From contig NW_004086450.1 of the NCBI RefSeq assembly GCF_000220395.1, positions 124,001-188,000 on the forward strand: 64,000 nucleotides of DNA, in the 5' to 3' direction. The notes under the pieces were generated by a model. That model was not told the origin of the DNA. It did not search any database and saw nothing but the letters and a program-made list of their open reading frames with translations. The DNA comes from Ichthyophthirius multifiliis. Its lineage: Eukaryota > Ciliophora > Oligohymenophorea > Hymenostomatida. The position numbers were made by a program, and so were the translations under genes. Shown one piece after another: positions 51,211 through 63,886 of the stretch; the first letter of the stretch is position 1; each line of letters begins with the position of its first letter.

Positions 51211-53259
51211 ATTTAGTATATTATTATATAATAATATCTTAACATCCTTATTTCATATTTTATTAAATGTTTTTTATACCATTACTTTTTTAATTATCAT
51301 TTGTTATATTTTGAGTTTAGCTTATATTTTTTTGTATATTCTAATATTGATTTTGTTCTATTTTATTATCTTTTTAGGCTATAATTTCATTTTATTTTAT
51401 ATTACTTTTAATTTACTATTTATTTTCTTAATTATTTATATTTTCTGATTATATTTATGAATATGATGTATTTAATTCAGTACATTATAATATCATATTT
51501 AAGTTGTTATCATATTTGCTAAAAATTTCTTAACTTTCAAACTACCAAAGTCTTATTTATCCTTTAAAATCTGAAGTTATAAAAAAATTTTCATCAAGAT
51601 TTATAATATTAGAAATTTCACTTTTATGCTTACTACTAAATTAAGAAATAATAAAATTTTTTAGGTTTATTACTGAATAGTCATTTTGATTATTTACAAC
51701 AATAAATTCTTTATTTAAATAAGAAATCTATTTAATAATATTATTTTATAATTCTATTTTTTTAACCATTTATTCTTTTTTTATACTCCAAAATGTTAAA
51801 ATTCCCTCATTTCCACCTAATATTAGCTAGTCTGAATCTTAAGGATTAAAAATAAAAGAATTAGTTTAAGTATAAGTCAATACTTATTATTCTGTTACTT
51901 ATTTTTTTAGGTTGTATATATTTATATTTCCATCTTTTGTACAAATTATTATTTAATCTTTATTTTTTTAGCCTGGAAAAAATAAAGATTAGACGACTTT
52001 ATCATTTTTATCAAGATTTATATTCATTAATTAATTTTTGATTTTAAAAGTTTTATCTTATTCCAAAAATTAATATTAGAAGAATTTATTTTTTTCATCA
52101 ACCAAAAATACACTTTATTTATTATATTTAAGAACTTCTACATAATCAATATTATTGTTATGGGTGGAAATGTTTTCTACTTTTTTATTTTTCCAATCAA
52201 TAATAATCATTATATTTCCTTCTACTCCTATTAAATATTCAACAATTCCAAATAAAATTTTACAAACCCTATCTATTTTGAATATTTTTTTAATTCTTCC
52301 TGTTCTCCAATTCCAAACTTTTATTTATTAATCTTCTGAATAACTTGCTGAATAAAACTTTTCTAATTTTTATAAATATAATACTTTTCCATTGTGAGCA
52401 TTCGTTCCTTTACAATCTTATAGTTCTTTGGATTTAAGACCGTTTGTATTATCAATAGCTATTTCTTTTTTTTAATTTATATAAAGTTAATAAAAAAAAT
52501 TAAACCGTAATCTGCTTCAAAACTTTAATTATTTCCATTTAGCCAAGAATGAATATCAAAAACATTATCAATAGTTAATAGCCAAGTCTAATATTTATTT
52601 AAATTCTATTATAAATAAGCAAATCCAATTAATGATATTCCTCCGAGTAAAGATTCATCATTTACAAATAAAGGCATTTAATTGTAAAGTTTTATTTGAG
52701 AACTAGCAACATCTAAAGGGTTGTATTTATCGAATATAAGGAAGTTTTTATTGATTTAATAAGTATTTATTTTGTGGATTTGCTTTTTTTTATTTATTTC
52801 TATTGGCATTAGTATATTTTATTCTATATTTGAGTTTAAAAATTCATCGAAATTCTTTATATGGACTATACCGCAACTTTCAATATCATAAATAGGTTAT
52901 TCTAACTACATTATGGAATACGGACAATATTATTATTCTATTATTGAATCTTAATTCCATTCGTCATATGTGAAACTTTTTTCAAAATAAATTTCTTTTA
53001 TTCCTATATACTAGCCTTATGATGTTTGAAAAACAAAAGAATCCCTTTAACTTTATTATTTGGTTTTTAAAGAAATTACATTCACTATTGGAGTTATTAT
53101 ATGCTAGTTTGAAACTAAAACTCCTGTTCCTTCCTTTTTTTGATTTTCTTGGAAATATAATAATCTGCCTATACTTTTGTGCATATCTAGCTTGTTTTGT
53201 GATTAAATTCCACATAAATTACGGTTTTATTGTACACCTATTATTCTAGTTGAATCCAT
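48433..53259 (-). CDS. Giant protein: possible protease-like N-terminus, WD40 propeller, poly-Q and coiled coil
   Basis: One open frame of about 1,590 residues with a single 50-base intron (near 52440-52490), ATG 53259 to TGA 48435-48433. Residues 1-260 hold GTGVLVSNQHIITPIVNVIS, faintly like the start of a trypsin-like serine protease, and GGISLIGFAYL, but I cannot place a full catalytic triad. WD40 blades follow: KVLYLQKLEKFYSASYSEDQ then QIKVWNWRTGRIKKIF, ILGGNEGILTFWSIKK and IINLDENFFITSDFKGQIRL. Next come a Gln-rich region with a TAA-encoded poly-Gln run (51165-51208), a Gln/Asn stretch, and a coiled-coil part with GTSEQSLKSFSEFNS and KESSKSDEKIKLENQVKELF. The C-terminal 150 residues are Asn/Ser-rich. 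Function unknown; it looks like a scaffold. Confidence 0.75.
51165..51208 (-). repeat. (TAA)n microsatellite encoding poly-Gln
   Basis: About 14 units, in the Gln frame of the giant WD40 gene. The + strand shows it as (ATT)n. Confidence 0.85.
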
Positions 53260-53365
53260 AATTAATTTATAAAAAATATTTATCTAATAATAAATATTAT
53301 TACTATTTTTATTTAATACAGTTAATATTTTTTTTTTATTTAAATTAATATTCTTTTAAATATAA

Positions 53366-54165
53366 ATGAAATTATATATATACAAAATAATTAAAATAAA
53401 AATAAACACATATTTATTAAATAGATTAATCTTTTATCTAATTTTAGGTCGAATTACTTAAAATAAAAATTTAAATAATTTAATAAAGAGAATAAATATA
53501 ATAGTAATATATCTCAACAACAAAAATTGGGTAAAAAATATAAATATACCAAGGTTGGCAATATATAAAGATTATTGGGGATTATATAACTAATTAGTGA
53601 AAGTTATAAGCAAAAAATTTTTTTGTAAATAATTTGATTTCAAATAAGATAAATTTTGAGTGTTACTATTTTGATTTTTAATTAAAGTAAGTAGTTAAAT
53701 GTATTGAATATTATTGTTGTTATTATTTATTTACAAAATTAGCAAGAGGAAGTTTTTGAGTTTTCATTTATAGAAGCTTTTATTTAGGAAGATTATTTGG
53801 TTGATTATATTAATATTAAAGTTATTTTAGCTATCAAGATATAATTTTTAATATATATATATATAAGTTGTATTTATAATGTTTTATTAAATTTTTTAAT
53901 TTAATTTTTTTTTTATTAATATATATATGATTTATTATTTAAGAAAAAAAAAAAAAAGCTTAATATTTAATATTGAAAATACATATACTTTCGTTAATTT
54001 ATTAAATAATATTTTTAAAATAAAAGTTTATCAATTTATAGTATTTAAATATTTATTTTTTTATTTAATAATTTTAAAATTAATTACTATTTATACTATA
54101 TGTAGATATTATTATATTGCTAATCATAAATTATATATTCATAAAACATTAAAACTTTAAATAAT
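53366..54165 (+). CDS. Hypothetical protein (multi-exon)
   Basis: ATG 53366 opens a frame with WVKNINIPRLAIYKDYWGLY and NQLVKVISKKFF. A slip of one base in a T run (about 53625) gives NNLISNKINFECYYFDFQLK; a GT..AG intron of about 53 bases (near 53687-53742) then leads to QEEVFEFSFIEAFIQEDYLV and DYINIKVILAIKI. A further exon may be the ATG-less frame with FNIENTYTFVNLLNNIF up to about 54160. The stop is not fixed. Not recognised. The good composition of the first two exons makes this a likely gene, but the boundaries are weak. Confidence 0.45.
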
Positions 54166-54255
54166 TAACATTATATAATTATAATATTTAAATATATGCA
54201 ATATCTCTATTTTTTAAAATATATTTATTCTTAAGATTTTAATTTTATTTCTATT

Positions 54256-54513
54256 TCAATATTTTAAATCTTATTATTCTTATTAATTTGCATTTTTTAA
54301 TTATTTTTCTAAATATTTTAAAGTATTTTATCCAAAATCTATAGCCTCTTTGTATTTTATTGAACACCTATGTAAACAACTTAATTAACCAACTGATAAA
54401 TTGGGTTTAGAAACATCTTCAATACATTTATTTAAACATGTTTTTTACATTATTTTGTAGGTTAATGCTTAATTTATATTGTTTTCATTTTATGTGTTTG
54501 TATTAATACTCAT
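54256..54513 (-). CDS. Small Tim chaperone (Tim9/Tim10/Tim8/Tim13 family)
   Basis: 85 residues, no intron. The family is marked by twin CX3C motifs: CLNKC (Cys 26 and 30) and CLHRC (Cys 46 and 50), 15 residues apart, flanked by helices (INQALTYKIMQKT and KYKEAIDFGQNTLKYLEKQ). These proteins form hexameric chaperones in the mitochondrial intermembrane space that carry hydrophobic precursors to the inner or outer membrane. The second motif followed by Y/F..A is typical. I cannot tell which paralog it is. ATG 54513, TGA 54258-54256. Confidence 0.88.
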
Positions 54514-55045
54514 TTAAATAAAATGTATTTTTAAAAAATTTAATTTTTTATTTTTTTGTATTTCTATGTAATTAAAAATTTCTTATTTAAAAGTAACTTT
54601 GTAATAAAAGATATAAAAATTAATTTAGTATAAAATAAATATTTTAAAAATGATAATAAGTATTATATTTAATATTATTTAGATCACAATATTATTTGTC
54701 TTTTAAATATTTACATATCAAATTGAAATAATAATAATATTTATAAAACAAAAAAAATATATATTATAGATTGTTAATATTATAATAAAGAAAAAATAAA
54801 TTTTTTTAACTAAAAAAATAAAATAAAGTTTATTTATATATATAATGAAGTATTTTATTTACAAAAAAATAAAAAAAGTATTATTAATAATATATTAAAA
54901 TTGGTTTATTAATTATATAATTTTTTATATATTTATTTATTCTAGTTATAATTAGTAAAAAAATAAAATAAAAACACATTCATATTTATATTTATATTTA
55001 TATTTTTTATTCGATTATATATAAAAAGCAGCCTATTTATTATTT
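54514..55045. other. A/T-rich intergenic DNA
   Basis: Nothing recognisable; nearly pure A/T. Confidence 0.5.
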
Positions 55046-56529
55046 TCAGTTATTAACATTATTTTCTTCATAAAAATCTTCTGTAGATAATTTGTTTCTT
55101 TCCTATTCCTATATTCTTTCTGCATTAGTTCTATTAAGAGTTTATTTCATTAAAAATACACTGAATAATCCTACAGTAAATACACATCCAAAAGTACATA
55201 TGCACCAAAAAGCTCCTGATTTTTTATCACTTCCGCTTTCAATAATTAAACTAAAACCGCTCCCTAATACAAACCCAATCACATGAGAAATACTATATAA
55301 AAATCCCGAAACAATAGCTTCTCCTACAGGGAAGCATACTTCATTTGCCAATTCGAGCATTATAGGAATTATTGGAATTATAAAGAATCCTAAAACTATG
55401 CAAGGAATCAATACTAGAGCAAATAATTCAGTTTGAAGCATAAAAGCGAATAAAATAATACTCAGAGTACTGGATATAATACATAGAATTGCAAGTCTTT
55501 TATATTAAAATGTTTTTTTGAGAAGCCTTAAAAGTACTACTGAACCCAAGATACCTGATGCGACGCATATTATACTAGATATAGTCGTTTCAGTAGTTCC
55601 GAATCCATATGGACTTATTACTTAACCAAGAATGACTGCAAAGTCAATAAAGGAGCCATATATTAAGGAAAAACAGAGGGTTATAAGTAAATAGGTTTTA
55701 TTTTTAATTAAGAATTTTAATGAGTCGCCAAATTCCTCACGTTAAACTTTAGATGAATAACTAGGAGGAGTCAAAGGCTTATCTTTATAAAAAATTAAAT
55801 TAACAATTGCAAAAAGAGAGACTATAATAGCTTAGAAAAGTAATAAATCAAAAGTTAGTTTTTTTCCTTTAGTATATTATGGGTCGTCATTATTTGTAGT
55901 GTATGAAGAAAAGTAAATTCCAGGAATCAATAAGCCTATTATACCAGAAACTGTAGAAAAAAAACTCAAAATACCAGTTATAAATGCTCTTTGGGCTGGA
56001 TAGAACCAATTTGATGAAACTTTTTTATTATATTTTTATTAATATTAATTTTTTTTTATTTACTTTTGCTAATTGCATTAATAATAAATGGATTTGCACA
56101 ACCTACAAAAAATTAACCTAAAATTGCATAATTAAAACTATAATTAACAAAGCATTTAATCCAACAGGCTATTAATGCAAATATACAGCCTATTGTGTTT
56201 CCTACTTTAGTTCCATACTTTTCAACTATATAGTTAGCTGGAAAAGACATTGGGACATGAACTATCATATGGATTAAGCTTGTGAAATTATATATAAGGG
56301 TAGATTTTTTATATACTTAGATTAATTCAGCTGCTTATGGGGAAAAAGAAGTTTACATAATGGATATTTGAATCATTCCGAGAACATATATGAATAAGTT
56401 AAAATATCTGTATCTATAAACCCTGAAATTTTTTTCGGCATTTTCTTCGATTCTTTCGAGGTCACTTTCATTTATGTTTTCTTCTTTTTGGAAAAAACTT
56501 TATTCTAATTCTTGTTTGGGTTCTGCCAT
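55046..56529 (-). CDS. MFS transporter, FLVCR-type
   Basis: Major facilitator with about twelve membrane segments in 480 residues and one 44-base intron (56020-56063), which joins AISK and SSNWFYPAQRA in frame. Motifs: an acidic N-terminus ending in NFRVYRYRYFNLFIYVLGMI, AANYIVEKYGTKVGNTIGCI (MFS motif A-like, YGTKVG), a GCANPFIINA stretch, then in the second half IDFAVILGQVISPYGFGTTE and the FLVCR-like ELANEVCFPVGEAIVSGFLY. Animal FLVCR proteins move heme, choline or ethanolamine. The same family in protists has been linked to small metabolite uptake, so the substrate here is open. ATG 56529, TGA 55048-55046. The C-terminal cytosolic tail is acidic and Asn-rich. Confidence 0.9.
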
Positions 56530-57146
56530 TTTTTTTTATTTTTTTGATGGGATTGTTTTTCTTTAATTTATTTTATTTATTTTAATATATATATGTTTAA
56601 TTATTTTTTTTTATTTATATAATTATGATATTTTATAGTAAAATTTATATCATTTTATATTTTTTTAATAATAATTTGAATATGATAAATTTAAAAATAA
56701 ATGAATTTAAAGTTTGATTATTAATTTTATAATTTTAAATAAAGAGTAATAAATAAATTACTATATATTGGTTTTTAAAAATAATAATTAAAAGTATCAT
56801 ATATGTAATATTATGATTATATATTTAAAAATGTATTTATGTCTTAATTAATAATAAATATTTTTTTATAAATCTATCTATTATAATTTAAAAAAATAAA
56901 ATATCAAAATATATATTATAATTAAAATGGCTTTTTTTTTTAAAAAAAAAATAATTAAATAAAACTCAATTTAATTTTAAAATCTAATAATTTTTATTTT
57001 TTTTTAATTTAAAAAAAATAATAATTTAAATAGTATAATAAAAATTTAATTTTATTGCATTTAAGAATTAAAAATTATTAAAATATTAAATAATATTATT
57101 ACTATTTTTAATCAGTAATAAAATTAATTTATATTTTATTATTTTC
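56530..57146. other. A/T-rich intergenic DNA
   Basis: No gene seen between the FLVCR-type gene start and the CD36-like gene end. Confidence 0.5.
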
Positions 57147-59024
57147 ATGCATAATCTTATTTTTTTAAAAATTATTCTTCTAATTATTATTCATCCTAAA
57201 CTATACTTGTATCTATATTCTCTTTTTTATTTTTCATTAATTTATATAAAGAACAAATAAATCCTAATAAACATATTCCAGAAAATATAAATCCTAAATA
57301 TAATATCAATTCTCTTATTAAAAGTCCTGTTTTTAGTTCACCAAACAAAGATATTACCTTAAGTAAACAAAAAATTAAGAAATTCAAATAAATTTTAAAA
57401 AAAAAATTACTGCATCTTCGGTTAAGTTTCCGGACCTATGTACATAAAAGAAGGGTATCATTACTCTATCATTTTATAATTTATTAAATAAAATATCTTT
57501 TTCTAATAAGACTACACCTTATAAATTAAGTACGATACTGAGTGAGGTTCCTCTTTTTTTATTTTGGAAAAAAAAGTTATTTATATTAATAAAAATATTA
57601 AGTTTTTTTAATTATTTATACGTTATTGGTTCCACCAAAATAAATGTTTAATCCCAATTACTTGGATATTATGGATTTCCGTCTGTATTATAAACATCTA
57701 TAAATTAAGTCATATCAGGATCTATATTTAACATATGAGTTTTAGTATTAAAAATTGGTCCAGATAAAATTGAAGTTAAATTAAGAGTATTATTATAATC
57801 GTAATTGTACAACTTTTATATTAAAAATATAAATAAAAGTATATTTTTTTTAAAATACTTTTGCGTTTTCTTAGCAAACTTTTTAACTTTATAAAAAACA
57901 TCCGCTTACTTCAAAACGATTAGAATTCAATCCAAAATAATTCTAATTTTATTAAGTATTTTTTACTTATCCTCCTTAATAAAGGGTATTTATAAAAATA
58001 TTTAAATTAGAATCTTCATCTAAATCGGGCTTAAAGATAATATTATTAAAAATAAAAATATATAATAAATTTGTATAAAAAAAAAAATTATATATATAAA
58101 TATTAATAATATATTTATTTATATAAATATATAATATATATATATAATTATATATATATATTTTTTATTTTACTTCATTAGCTCCTGCATCTGTACCTTA
58201 TATTTATATATTTTCATCCCATGGGCTGACTAATTAATTACTAACTTAAAATCCATCAAATATTTACTTATTTATTGTAACATAAGGAAATTAGTTTATT
58301 TAATAATATTATCTGACTTATTTTATATTTTCTTTTCCAGTGTACATTCCTTATTTTTAAGCTTGAGTCGGATCTGACATATTCAAATCATTATAATTAA
58401 CTATTAAAGATATTGACGGATCTCCTCCTTATTAAGGATTTTAATATTTTAAATTTATTAAAAACGGATCTTCATATCCAAATAGGTAATTATATGCTGT
58501 GTTTTTTATTGTCAAACCTCCAAAGCCTGTAAAAATAACCATATATCTTTATATTTATTTTAAATAATAAATAATATTTTTAAAAAATATACCTTATATA
58601 ATCTAAAACTTATGCTGGTTCTTAAAACATATAAAAATCCTTAAACTATGAAATATTTTCATCCAAGAAAATTTGCTAAATTTTAGTTCCTGAAAATAGC
58701 ATATTAAAGCTTAGTAATTAAGATGCCTCTTCATATGTAAAATTTTAAAATTTTAGTTTAAAAGTATCTTAAAATGTATTATAAAAATAATTATATTCAA
58801 AAGGAGATGGAAATAATTTTTCACCAAACCAATCTTTTACAGTTAATGAAGGTTTGAAAATATCTTAAATTTCTTTAGGAATATTTAAAGTAATTAATGA
58901 TTCTTTCCATTACTTTACTGCTATTTCATATTTCGAACATCTATTTCCATATTCGGAACAATTATATAGTTTTTGTAATTAAAGATCTGTTTAATATATT
59001 GATTATCCCTTTTTTATTTAATTT

Positions 59025-59080
<56 letters not shown>

Positions 59081-61121
59081 TTATATATATATATATTTTA
59101 TTATACTAAAAATTAATTATTATGTTCGTACATCTAATAAATAATTTAATTTGAAATATTAAAGTCTTTTTAGAATTAAATGCACATATTTAAATTTTGA
59201 AAATGTTTACATTCATATAAAAATTCAATAGATTTAGGTGAATAATTAGGTTAAAAGTGTATTGAATTTGTACATATATTATCTATTTATAAACTATTAT
59301 TAATATATTTTTAGAATAATTTTTAGCAACTATCTATTCCTTGCTATTATAGTTTTTTATAAATAACTTATCCTAAAACTGTATTTAATAATATTTATTA
59401 AGTATTATTAAAAGATGAATATATTGCCTAACTTCCTATTCCTCCTAAGCCTGCATAAGCTTAATTACCGCCTTTAGATCTCATTTCTGCAAATTCATTT
59501 ACTATATAAATACAATATTTCCAAAAAACAAAGGCTCTGTCAATAATTTAATCTTAATAGTATTCTGAAATTAAAAATCTATCAGCAATTAATTACAAGT
59601 AAGTCTCATTTTATGTCTATTCGAATTATTTTCCCCAAGAATATAAAATTTTTAAATTACCTTAATTAAGTAATGAGTAGTTAGTTTTTATAAAAATAGT
59701 ATAGTTTACTGGATTTTCAATATATTCCATTATTTTTTCAGCCCATTCATTAGTAAATTTTAAATTTTGATATTTTGTATCATTTGAGATATGATTAGGT
59801 AAATATTTTTAAAGAAAAAATGATATTTCAGGAAAACCGATTGTTGTAGTATTTGTAGATGTAATCGATTCTATTTTATCACCTATTGGTGGATTATTAG
59901 ATATTCCTTATTAAGACCATTGTAATGCCTTTTTTTTTATAAATATTCGCTTTTTTAATAAAAAAAATTAACTGCATAATATGAATTGTTATCTAATGTA
60001 TCATTTCCTAATGCATAATAGTCTTTTAATATATTCACACCAAGTGAATATGTTTCACTTATATAATGATAAATACTTTAAATTTATTATAAGGATAATT
60101 TAAAATAGTCCATTAGGAATATTTAAGAACCATTTTTTTAATTATTATTTAAATCCTCTTCATATGCTAATATCCATGTTTAAATTGTACTTGAATTTCC
60201 TAAACCATAACTTTTGTCATATAGTAGTTATTATTTTTAATCTTTTGTAAATTTTTAGTCTAAGAAATATTTACTATCTAAAGATTAACTTGTATTGAAT
60301 AATGTTGATTATACTGTACTACCTATTACAGATGGTTTTATTTATTATTTTAAACCAGAAAATAAACTATAAAATGCTTTGTTTTTATATTATTAATGTA
60401 AAGAAAATTATATTTTAATACCTTATATTCCTATTTAGGTTTCTGATGCTAATTTTAGTTAGTACCAAAAGCTTAAAGGTCCTAAATTAACACAATTTTG
60501 TATTTCTTTTTTTATTTTTTTATTTTTAAAGTTTAAAAAATATATAAAAAAGGAAAATTATAATATAAATTAATATAATTTATAAATTTAAAAAAATAAA
60601 AAGAAATCATAAACAAAATTAAATAATTCTTTCATAAATATATATTTTTTTTTTAATATATTTCTATTTAATATTTAATTCTATAATTTACCTTATGCGT
60701 TTGTTTATTTAATTGCATGAAAATATTAATAATAATCAAAATCAACTTTAGTTTAATCTTCAGAAAACTAAGGATTGTTAAACTCTTAGAATTCTTAAAA
60801 ATAAAATTTTTTTGATTCTTAAAGATGTGGCTTCTTTCCCCTAAAAACAAAATCTTCAGGATTTTCAAAGTTATAAAAAGTGAATTATCTTTCAATTTCC
60901 ATCTTTGTATCTCCAGGAATCATTCCCCATTAACTATGTGTTTTACTTGTCATTATTATTTATTCTTTCGCTTAGCTTTTAATAAAATTTAATAATATGA
61001 TTGGTAAAGAAATAGCCATAGTTAATAGTAATAAACCGCATATTCCAAAAAACCAAGTAAAACGTCTATACCTATTAAGATTTTTTTACTTTAATAATTG
61101 TGTATCTAAATTTTAATCCAT
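57147..61121 (-). CDS. CD36/LIMP-2 (scavenger receptor class B) family protein
   Basis: Two-pass membrane protein with a large luminal domain. N-terminal TM: RFTWFFGICGLLLLTMAISL followed by PIILLNF. The family start is clear in KMEIERQFTFYNFENPEDFV and RGKKPHLQESKKFYFQEFQE (the FNVTNP..G.KP....GPYVYRE region). Further on come SDPTQAQKQGMYTGKENIKQ, NQLVSPWDENIQIQGTDAGA (PWG and GTDA motifs) and VMIPFFYVHRSGNL. The C-terminal TM is ILYLGFIFSGICLLGFICSL, followed by a short basic tail (YKLMKNKKENIDTSIV). About six introns interrupt it, one with an (AT)n tract (59031-59071). The family binds lipids or acts in lysosomal membranes. The exact stop could not be found: about 57147 is approximate. Confidence 0.82.
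59031..59071. repeat. (AT)n microsatellite in a CD36-like gene intron
   Basis: About 20 dinucleotide units between two exons. Confidence 0.85.
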
Positions 61122-61481
61122 TTTAAAAATTAAATGATTTTTTTTTTTAATATATTAGTATTATACAATAAAAAAGAATTGTGTGTTGTTTATATATAAA
61201 ATAAATTAATTGTAAAAATTACTAAGAAATATATATTTAATATAATTATATTTTACATTTAATTTTGTATAAAAATTAGTCTTTTATAAATCAAATTAAT
61301 ATTTATAATATTTAAAATTGATAATAATTTAATTATTTTTTTCAAATGTAAATAAATTTTGAATAATTATTAAATATAAATTTATATATAATTTAATTTT
61401 TATAACAAAATTATATTTAAATATATAAATTTTTTCTTTAATAAATATAATAGTTTAAATTATATAATAATATATATAAGT
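61122..61481. other. A/T-rich intergenic DNA
   Basis: No gene seen. Confidence 0.5.
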
Positions 61482-63153
61482 TCATATATTATTTGAAAAT
61501 TCTTAATATATATTAACTTTGTAATCTATAAATCCCAAATCGAAAATTCCTTCCGATATACCACAACCATAATACCTATACGAAAAAAAAAAAAAAAAAA
61601 TTAGAATAAAAATTAATTTTTATTTTTTTTATTAAAAACCAATGTAAAATGCTCTTTTTTAATACAATCTAAAAAAACTATTTTTTATTTCTTTTAATGG
61701 TTATATAATTGAAGTATGATTTTATATTTTGAATATATTTTTATCTTATTAATAGAAATTATCATTAAAATAATACTAAGCTTTCTAAACTTATTATATT
61801 TAAGAAAATTTATATGGAAAATCATATATTTATTGTTACTCTGATTACTTTATGTATTAAAAAATTAATTATTAATGTTATAAAAATTATATTATTTACA
61901 TTTATAATTTATTGTTTACTTTAATTAATATATTTAATTTCATAATTATTAATATTTCCCATTTATAAAATACAACTTGAAATAGGTTTACCTTTTTATA
62001 AATTCAAATTAATACCTTACTAGATATTTTAATTTAAATTTTAAAATATTTAATCTTTTTTTAAAATATTTTTATTAAAAAAATATTATATTATATATTA
62101 TTTTCATTAATTAATATAATTATTAAAATATATAAACAAAATAATAATAAAATAGATAAAAATATTCATTTTATAAACTAAATAAAAACTAGTTTTTCTT
62201 TATTGAAAACATTGTTTATATATTTATAATTTATATAAATTACTAATAAATAAAAACTTAGGAATTTTAATAAATTAATATATTAAAAATAAATATTAAC
62301 CTTAATTTATTTTTATATAATTCTAAATATTTTGATTACCAATAGAAGAAAATCTATAATTCATCTCTTTAAAAGGTAATATGCATTTAAATAACTTCGG
62401 AATATCTTGATACATTGTTAAAAATATACAATTAGCTATATATTAGTTTACATTTTTATAATTAGATTAACTATAGTCTAAATTATTCTTTAATTAAATT
62501 AATTATATTTTTTTTGAAAAAAAATTAAATTTTACTTAAAGTATTTAATATATTTATCTATTTTAAAATAATTAATTTAAAGTATTATCAAATTCATTTT
62601 ATAAATACAATAAAGCATTATATACCCCAACAACATTATTATTACAATTGTTTTTCTCTGGCCAAACATCAAAACATATCTTATACTTTTTATCATATTC
62701 TGATTTTATATTTTCTTATAACAAAGTGCTAAACCCACTCCCTGTACCACCTGTTATACTTTAAATAAAATAAAAGCCTCCAAAATTACCACATTTTTCT
62801 ATTTCTTTATTTATTATATTATATGATTCTTCATACAATTTTGATTAAAAATAATAACCATTTACAAATTAATGACCACAGTCTTAATTTTTTTATATAA
62901 TTTTGTTTTAAATAAAATTATTATTAAGCAAGGCATTTTATTTAAGAATTTGTTAAATTTCCATTTTATCAGTATCGATTATTACGCTTCAAGGGATTAA
63001 AGTATTATATTAATTATCAGAAAAAAATTTGGAAATATTATTTTTATCTATTAATTATTAATTTTAAAATGATTTTATCATCATTTCCCAATAATCAGCA
63101 CATATTTTTGAGCCAGCTCCTCCTATAGATATTCCTATAAATTATTAATTCAT
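61482..63153 (-). CDS. Highly divergent tubulin, with in-frame TGA at codon 55
   Basis: Tubulin superfamily, distant from alpha/beta. The start ATG 63153 gives MNQQFIGISIGGAGSKICAD then YWEM, aligning with the GQAG.Q.G..WE start of tubulins. The nucleotide-binding glycine loop ITGGTGSGFSTLLQE is intact (near 62720). Later exons give KYKICFDVWPEKNN, PISSCILQMGNIN, LKKEHFT and RYYGCGISEGIFDLGFID, which matches the WYVGEGMEEGEF end. At codon 55 (62989-62991) LIP is followed by TGA and then SVIIDTD, exactly where tubulins read PRAVLVDLE. Introns are A/T-rich and I could not define all of them; TGA at 61484-61482 ends the frame. It may be a decaying pseudogene, or the TGA may be a sequencing error or be read through. 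Confidence 0.6.
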
Positions 63154-63358
63154 AATTTGTATAATTATTAGTATAAAAAAAAAAATTCGAAAAAAGTATG
63201 CAATAAATAAAATGTTAATATATTAATATAAAAAATAGTAAATTAATCAAATAAAAAAAAAAAATATATAAAGAATAAACAGGAATGAATTATAATGAAA
63301 GAATATATTTATATTTTGAAAATTAAAAATTATAAAAAGAGGATAATTAAATATAAAT

Positions 63359-63393
<35 letters not shown>

Positions 63394-63684
63394 AAGAATA
63401 ATTATAATAAAAATATGTATTATAAAAAAAAAAATATGAAAAAATAAAAATATATTTAATAAAAAATAAGAAAAATTATAAATAAAAAATATAATATATT
63501 TATTTTAAATAAAAAATATAATATATTTATTTTAAATAAAAAATATAATAAAAAGATATAAAAATTAAAATTAAAATTAAAAAAAAATATAAAAAAAAAT
63601 ATAATATAATAATAAAAATTAGTTTAAAAATAAATATTATTATAAGAAACATAACAATAATAAAAACAATAATAATAATAATAA

Positions 63685-63744
<60 letters not shown>

Positions 63745-63886
63745 CTAATTATATAATCAAATAATTTTTTTAAAAAATAATAAATATATTAAAAAACATT
63801 AAATTATTATAAAATGTTATTTAATATTTTTATTTTATATATATTTATTTATTATTCTTCAAAAAGAAATACAAAAAAACTACTTT
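63154..63886. other. A/T-rich intergenic DNA with (AT)n and (TAA)n tracts
   Basis: Contains an (AT)n tract at about 63363-63391 and a TAA/AAT repeat run at about 63665-63736. A repeated 30-base-scale word (ataaaaaatataatatatttattttaaa) occurs at about 63481-63540. No gene seen. Confidence 0.55.

Noticed and set aside
53019-53249. Overlapping + and - ORFs of about 76 codons
   Set aside because: Both are out-of-frame shadows of the N-terminal exon of the giant WD40 gene, which reads cleanly in the third frame.
53700-53870. Mitochondrial-type reading with TGA as Trp (KLARGSFWVFIYRSFYLGR)
   Set aside because: A different frame gives QEEVFEFSFIEAFIQEDYL with a proper intron under the nuclear code, which fits better; I kept it as a nuclear gene.
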